Below are positions 51,817-54,777 of a stretch of 54,777 bases of DNA, piece after piece. The translations under genes and the position numbers were made by a program. The first letter of the stretch is position 1. Each line of letters starts with the position of its first letter. This stretch comes from Acidobacteriaceae bacterium (GTDB lineage: Bacteria; Acidobacteriota; Terriglobia; Terriglobales; Acidobacteriaceae), in the NCBI GenBank assembly GCA_030038435.1, contig JASHOY010000400.1:1-54777 (forward strand). Direction: 5' to 3'. The notes under the pieces were generated by a model. The model made no database searches. It saw only the letters and a program-made list of their open reading frames with translations, and was not told where the DNA came from.

Positions 51817-53274
51817 ATGCAAGAGCCTGCCCGTGTTGCCATTGATTTAGGCGCTGAGAGTTGCCGCGTGTCGCTGTTGCGCTGGAAGAGCGGCAAAGCA
51901 TCGATTGAAGTTGTTCATCGCATTCCCAACGGGCCCGTGCATCGCGGCCAATCGCTGCATTGGCCGCTGCAGTCGATCCTGGCCGGGCTGGAAGAGGGTC
52001 TGCGCAAGGCAGCGGCAGCGGCATTGGAGGGCATTGCGTCGGTGGCCGTGGATAGCTGGGGCGTGGATTATGTGCGGCTGGCGCCCGATGGCAAGCCGCT
52101 GCGCGATCCCTTCTGCTATCGTGACGAACGCACGGTGGCGTCCAAGGAAGCCGCGGACAAGATCATTCCGCCGTTTGAGCTCTTCCAGATTACGGGCGCG
52201 TATCCGCTGCGGCTGAACACCGTGTACCAGTTGCTGGCCGATCCGGCGGCGGGGATTGACGCGCGCGCACCGTGGATCACATTTCCCGATTACATTCTTT
52301 ACTGGCTGGGTGGCTCGCGCACCTCGGAGTACACGCACGCCTCGCATACCGGGCTGGTGGATTTAAGAACGGGCGACTGGTCGGCGGAGGTCTTCCGGCA
52401 GCTTGAATTGCCTATAGAAGCGGCGCCGGCGATTGTGCATGCAGGCGACACGGTGGGCAAGCTTACCGGCCCGCTGGCGGGGCTGGATGCCTACAAAAAC
52501 ACGCAACTGATTGTGCCCGCCTGCCATGACACGGCATCGGCGATTGCCGGGATTTCCAGCGATCTGAGTTCGGCGGCTTACATCAGCTCGGGCACATGGT
52601 CGCTGGTGGGGACGATCATTCCGCAGCCAGTGACCACGCATCACGCATTCGAGGCAGGCTATACAAACCTGGGCGCGGCGACCGGCGGCCTGCTCTTTCA
52701 TTCGCTGATCAACAGCATGTGGGTGCTGAAGCAGTGCATGGACGCGTGGGCTGAGCAGGGAAGACCGTGGGGAATCGAGAAGCTGGTGGAGGAGGCGACG
52801 GCATGCTGCGTGACTACCGGCGTGCTGGACATGGATGCCGAATCGCTGCTGCTGGACACGGGCATGCCGGAGCGCATCAACAGCGAGCTGGTGCGAGAGG
52901 GGTATGAGCCGATTCCCGATGTGCCGGGGAATGAGCCGGTGTTTGCTCGGACGATCTTCGAGAGCCTGGCCATTCGCTACGCCTCGGCGCTGGCGAATCT
53001 CGAGAAGATGTCGGGGCGGCGGCTCAAGGGCATCCACATGATCGGCGGGGCCACGCGCAACAAGCTGCTGGTGAAGCTGACGGAGCAACGTACAGAGCTG
53101 CCGGTGGAAATCGGTCAGACGGAAGGATCGACGGTGGGGAGCCTTGCGGTGCAACTGGCGGCTGCCGACGCGCAGGGCGGGCGGATCACGACGGACGCGG
53201 TGCGTGGGTGGGCGAAGCGGTTGTGCGAATCCACGAGCGAAGCGAGTCAGCAGGTCAGCCGGTCAGCGAGTTAG
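51817..53274 (+). CDS. rhaB: Rhamnulokinase
   Basis: A 485-residue FGGY-family sugar kinase that phosphorylates L-rhamnulose at C1 using ATP. Visible are the phosphate-1 motif (VAIDLGAESCRVSLLRW), the substrate region VAVDSWGVDYVRLAPDGKPL with DPFCYRDERT, PACHDTASAIAG, and the second ATPase-domain motif AAYISSGTWSLVGTI. Further matches are GYTNLGAATGGLLFHSLINS and HMIGGATRNKLLVKLT. It begins 42 bases after the TIGR03435 gene without a strong ribosome site. Its last ~10 codons (SQQVSRSAS) are encoded by an octanucleotide tract, so the natural C-terminus appears to have been extended or replaced by the repeat. Confidence 0.94.
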   Translation: MQEPARVAIDLGAESCRVSLLRWKSGKASIEVVHRIPNGPVHRGQSLHWPLQSILAGLEEGLRKAAAAALEGIASVAVDSWGVDYVRLAPDGKPLRDPFCYRDERTVASKEAADKIIPPFELFQITGAYPLRLNTVYQLLADPAAGIDARAPWITFPDYILYWLGGSRTSEYTHASHTGLVDLRTGDWSAEVFRQLELPIEAAPAIVHAGDTVGKLTGPLAGLDAYKNTQLIVPACHDTASAIAGISSDLSSAAYISSGTWSLVGTIIPQPVTTHHAFEAGYTNLGAATGGLLFHSLINSMWVLKQCMDAWAEQGRPWGIEKLVEEATACCVTTGVLDMDAESLLLDTGMPERINSELVREGYEPIPDVPGNEPVFARTIFESLAIRYASALANLEKMSGRRLKGIHMIGGATRNKLLVKLTEQRTELPVEIGQTEGSTVGSLAVQLAAADAQGGRITTDAVRGWAKRLCESTSEASQQVSRSAS

Positions 53275-53281
53275 CGGTCCG
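53242..53281. repeat. Octanucleotide tandem tract forming the rhaB 3' end
   Basis: GCGAGTCA, GCAGGTCA, GCCGGTCA, GCGAGTTA, GCGGTCCG run without gaps. The rhaB stop TAG (53272-53274) lies inside the fourth unit. The unit GCGAGTTA is shared with the tract after rhaI. Confidence 0.78.
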
Positions 53282-53299
53282 TGACTTGATGAAATGCTC

Positions 53300-53308
53300 T
53301 GTTAGAAT
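53300..53308 (+). promoter_or_regulatory. Possible extended -10 promoter of argS
   Basis: TGTTAGAAT: an extended -10 (TG, one base, TAGAAT) about 37 bases before the argS start. There is no good -35 at 17 bases, which extended -10 promoters do not strictly need. Confidence 0.35.
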
Positions 53309-53345
53309 CACGCTTGAAAATGAGAGATTTTAGAGGCCGATCGAA

Positions 53346-54777
53346 GTGTATCTTGCATTGCAGAAGAGGCTCGCGGGGCGCATTCGCACCGTGCTCCGGG
53401 AAAAATACGCAGTCGAAATCGAGAATATTCCGCTTGAGATTCCGCCGGAGCTGAAGTTCGGCGAGATGGCTACGCCCATCGCGTTTGAACTGGCGCGGAA
53501 GCTGCGCAAGGCTCCCAAGATCATCGCGCAGGAGATTGTGGCGGCGCTGGACACTGTGGAGGGATTCGCGGGATTCGAGACCGCCGGGGCAGGGTACATC
53601 AATGCGCGACTGGATCGCGCGGTGGCGGTAAGGATCATTGCGAGCGACACGGCCGGCGTTGGCGGATCGCAAGCCGGGCTGCATGCATTGGTGGAGCATA
53701 CCAGTATCAATCCCAACAAGGCGGCGCACATCGGGCATTTGCGCAATGCCATTCTCGGCGACACCTTTGTACGGCTGCTGAGGGCGGCGGGCGGGAAGGT
53801 GGATGTGCAGAATTACATCGACAACACCGGCGTGCAGGTGGCCGACGTGGTGGTGGGATTCCTGAGCCTGGAAGGAAAATCGGCAGCGGATGTGCGGGCG
53901 CTGCTTGAAGATTTGGCGCGCAAGGGCGAGCGGATCGATTTTTATTGCTGGGATCTCTATGCGCGTACTTCACAGTGGTATGGCGAGGGGACCGCGGAAG
54001 AACAGGCTGCGCGGAAGAAGCTGCGGCTGGACACGCTGCACGCGATTGAGCATGGCGGCAACGAAACGGCCGAGATCGCGGAGCTGATTTCGACGGCGGT
54101 GCTGCGCAGGCATCTGGAGACTATGCTGCGGCTGGGCATCGAATATGACTTCTTGCCCCGCGAGAGCGAGATTCTGCACCTGAAGTTTTGGGAAGCGGCA
54201 TTCGAGCAACTGAAAAAGTCGGGCGTGCTTTATTTCGAAACTGAAGGTAAGAACAAGGGTTGCTGGGTGATGGCGCGGCCCGGCGCGGCGGCTGCCGAAG
54301 GCGAAACGGACGAAGATGCAAAAGTGATTGTTCGCTCGAACGGCACAGTGACTTATGTGGGTAAAGATATTGCTTATCACCTATGGAAGTTCGGACTGCT
54401 GGGGCGTGATTTTGGTTATAGACCATTCTTTGATTACTCCGATCGCGAGTGCTGGATTTCAGCAGAGCAGGGAATTGAGCCGCATCCGCACTTTGGCGCA
54501 GCGCAGGCGATTTATAACGTGATTGACTCGCGCCAGGCGGATCCTCAGGCCAATGTTATCCAGGCGTTGCGCGGAATGGGACACACGGCGGAGGCCGATC
54601 ACTACACCCATTTCAGCTATGAGATGGTGGCGCTGACCCCGCGCTGCGCCGTGGAGCTTGGTTATGACGTTTCCGACGAAGACCTCGGGCGGAGTTATAT
54701 CGAAGTGAGCGGCCGCAAGGGCTTTGGCGTAAAAGCCGATGACCTGATGGACAGGTTGATTGGGGCAACGCGCGCCG
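53346..54777 (+). CDS. argS: Arginyl-tRNA synthetase (3'-truncated by window edge)
   Basis: Class I synthetase that charges tRNA-Arg. The frame runs from GTG 53346 (GAGG about 9 bases upstream; an in-frame TAG at 53331 bounds it) to the window end without a stop, giving the first 477 residues. The N-terminal additional domain is seen in IPLEIPPELKFGEMATPIAF with ELARKLRKAPK. The HIGH signature is in HTSINPNKAAHIGHLRNAIL, followed by VDVQNYIDNTGVQVADVV. Further on are VTYVGKDIAYHLWKFGLLG and the KMSKS-equivalent VSGRKGFGVKADDLMD near the right edge. The anticodon-binding domain lies beyond the window. Confidence 0.95.
   Translation, partial: MYLALQKRLAGRIRTVLREKYAVEIENIPLEIPPELKFGEMATPIAFELARKLRKAPKIIAQEIVAALDTVEGFAGFETAGAGYINARLDRAVAVRIIASDTAGVGGSQAGLHALVEHTSINPNKAAHIGHLRNAILGDTFVRLLRAAGGKVDVQNYIDNTGVQVADVVVGFLSLEGKSAADVRALLEDLARKGERIDFYCWDLYARTSQWYGEGTAEEQAARKKLRLDTLHAIEHGGNETAEIAELISTAVLRRHLETMLRLGIEYDFLPRESEILHLKFWEAAFEQLKKSGVLYFETEGKNKGCWVMARPGAAAAEGETDEDAKVIVRSNGTVTYVGKDIAYHLWKFGLLGRDFGYRPFFDYSDRECWISAEQGIEPHPHFGAAQAIYNVIDSRQADPQANVIQALRGMGHTAEADHYTHFSYEMVALTPRCAVELGYDVSDEDLGRSYIEVSGRKGFGVKADDLMDRLIGATRA

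Overview
The window looks like chromosomal DNA from a soil acidobacterium of the Acidobacteriaceae/Terriglobia type. The evidence is indirect but consistent. GC content is high. There is a VWFA-related 'Acidobacterial domain' protein (TIGR03436 type) and a TIGR03435 'soil-associated' protein. A very large secreted S53 (kumamolisin-type) protease carries Ig-like repeats. The rhamnose pathway uses RhaI plus a fused aldolase/dehydrogenase, and the spacers hold short hairpin and octanucleotide repeats. No rRNA, tRNA, CRISPR array, prophage or intact insertion sequence was seen.

Layout. 1-5.2 kb: 3' part of polA, a secreted DUF3300 protein, and a small DUF2905 membrane protein. 5.2-11.7 kb (minus): a tightly spaced run of multi-PAS histidine kinase, response regulator, Hpt protein, xseA and glmM. 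12-20.2 kb: a secreted S1/P1-type nuclease, DUF2062, a secreted M1 aminopeptidase, an MFS transporter, a DUF2844/DUF3443 pair and a small exported protein. 20.3-23.2 kb (minus): the classic dnaX-ybaB-recR block. 23.3-31 kb: a small frameshifted gene, DUF5519, a SET-domain methyltransferase, a TPR protein, a prepilin peptidase, mazG, a GNAT enzyme paired with an enolase-superfamily N-acylamino-acid racemase/OSBS, and the VWFA protein. 31.2-35.4 kb (minus): the 1384-residue S53 protease.

35.7-53.3 kb is a split L-rhamnose/L-lactate locus. lutA-lutB-lutC-rhaI are translationally coupled or closely spaced behind a good sigma70-like promoter overlapped by three small palindromes. About 7 kb of unrelated, partly decayed genes then intervene (40.0-46.9 kb). 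The locus resumes with an unusual regulator (IclR-type HTH joined to a LacI/periplasmic-type sugar-binding domain), rhaEW, a TIGR03435 gene and rhaB. Together these enzymes take L-rhamnose to rhamnulose (RhaI), rhamnulose-1-phosphate (RhaB), DHAP plus L-lactaldehyde, then L-lactate (RhaEW), and pyruvate (LutABC). No dedicated rhamnose transporter lies in the window. The window ends in the 5' part of argS.

The most interesting observations are five. (1) An M15-type peptidase gene at 41.05-42.05 kb carries two in-frame amber codons and two frameshifts, between two genes that look intact. (2) The regulator of the rhamnose locus has an unusual domain fusion. (3) The DUF3443 protein carries two pepsin-like Asp motifs. 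(4) Eight-nucleotide tandem tracts sit exactly at the 3' ends of several genes. (5) The S53 protease has an internal membrane segment and a lipobox-like Cys. All functional calls rest on reading motifs by eye; no database search was run.
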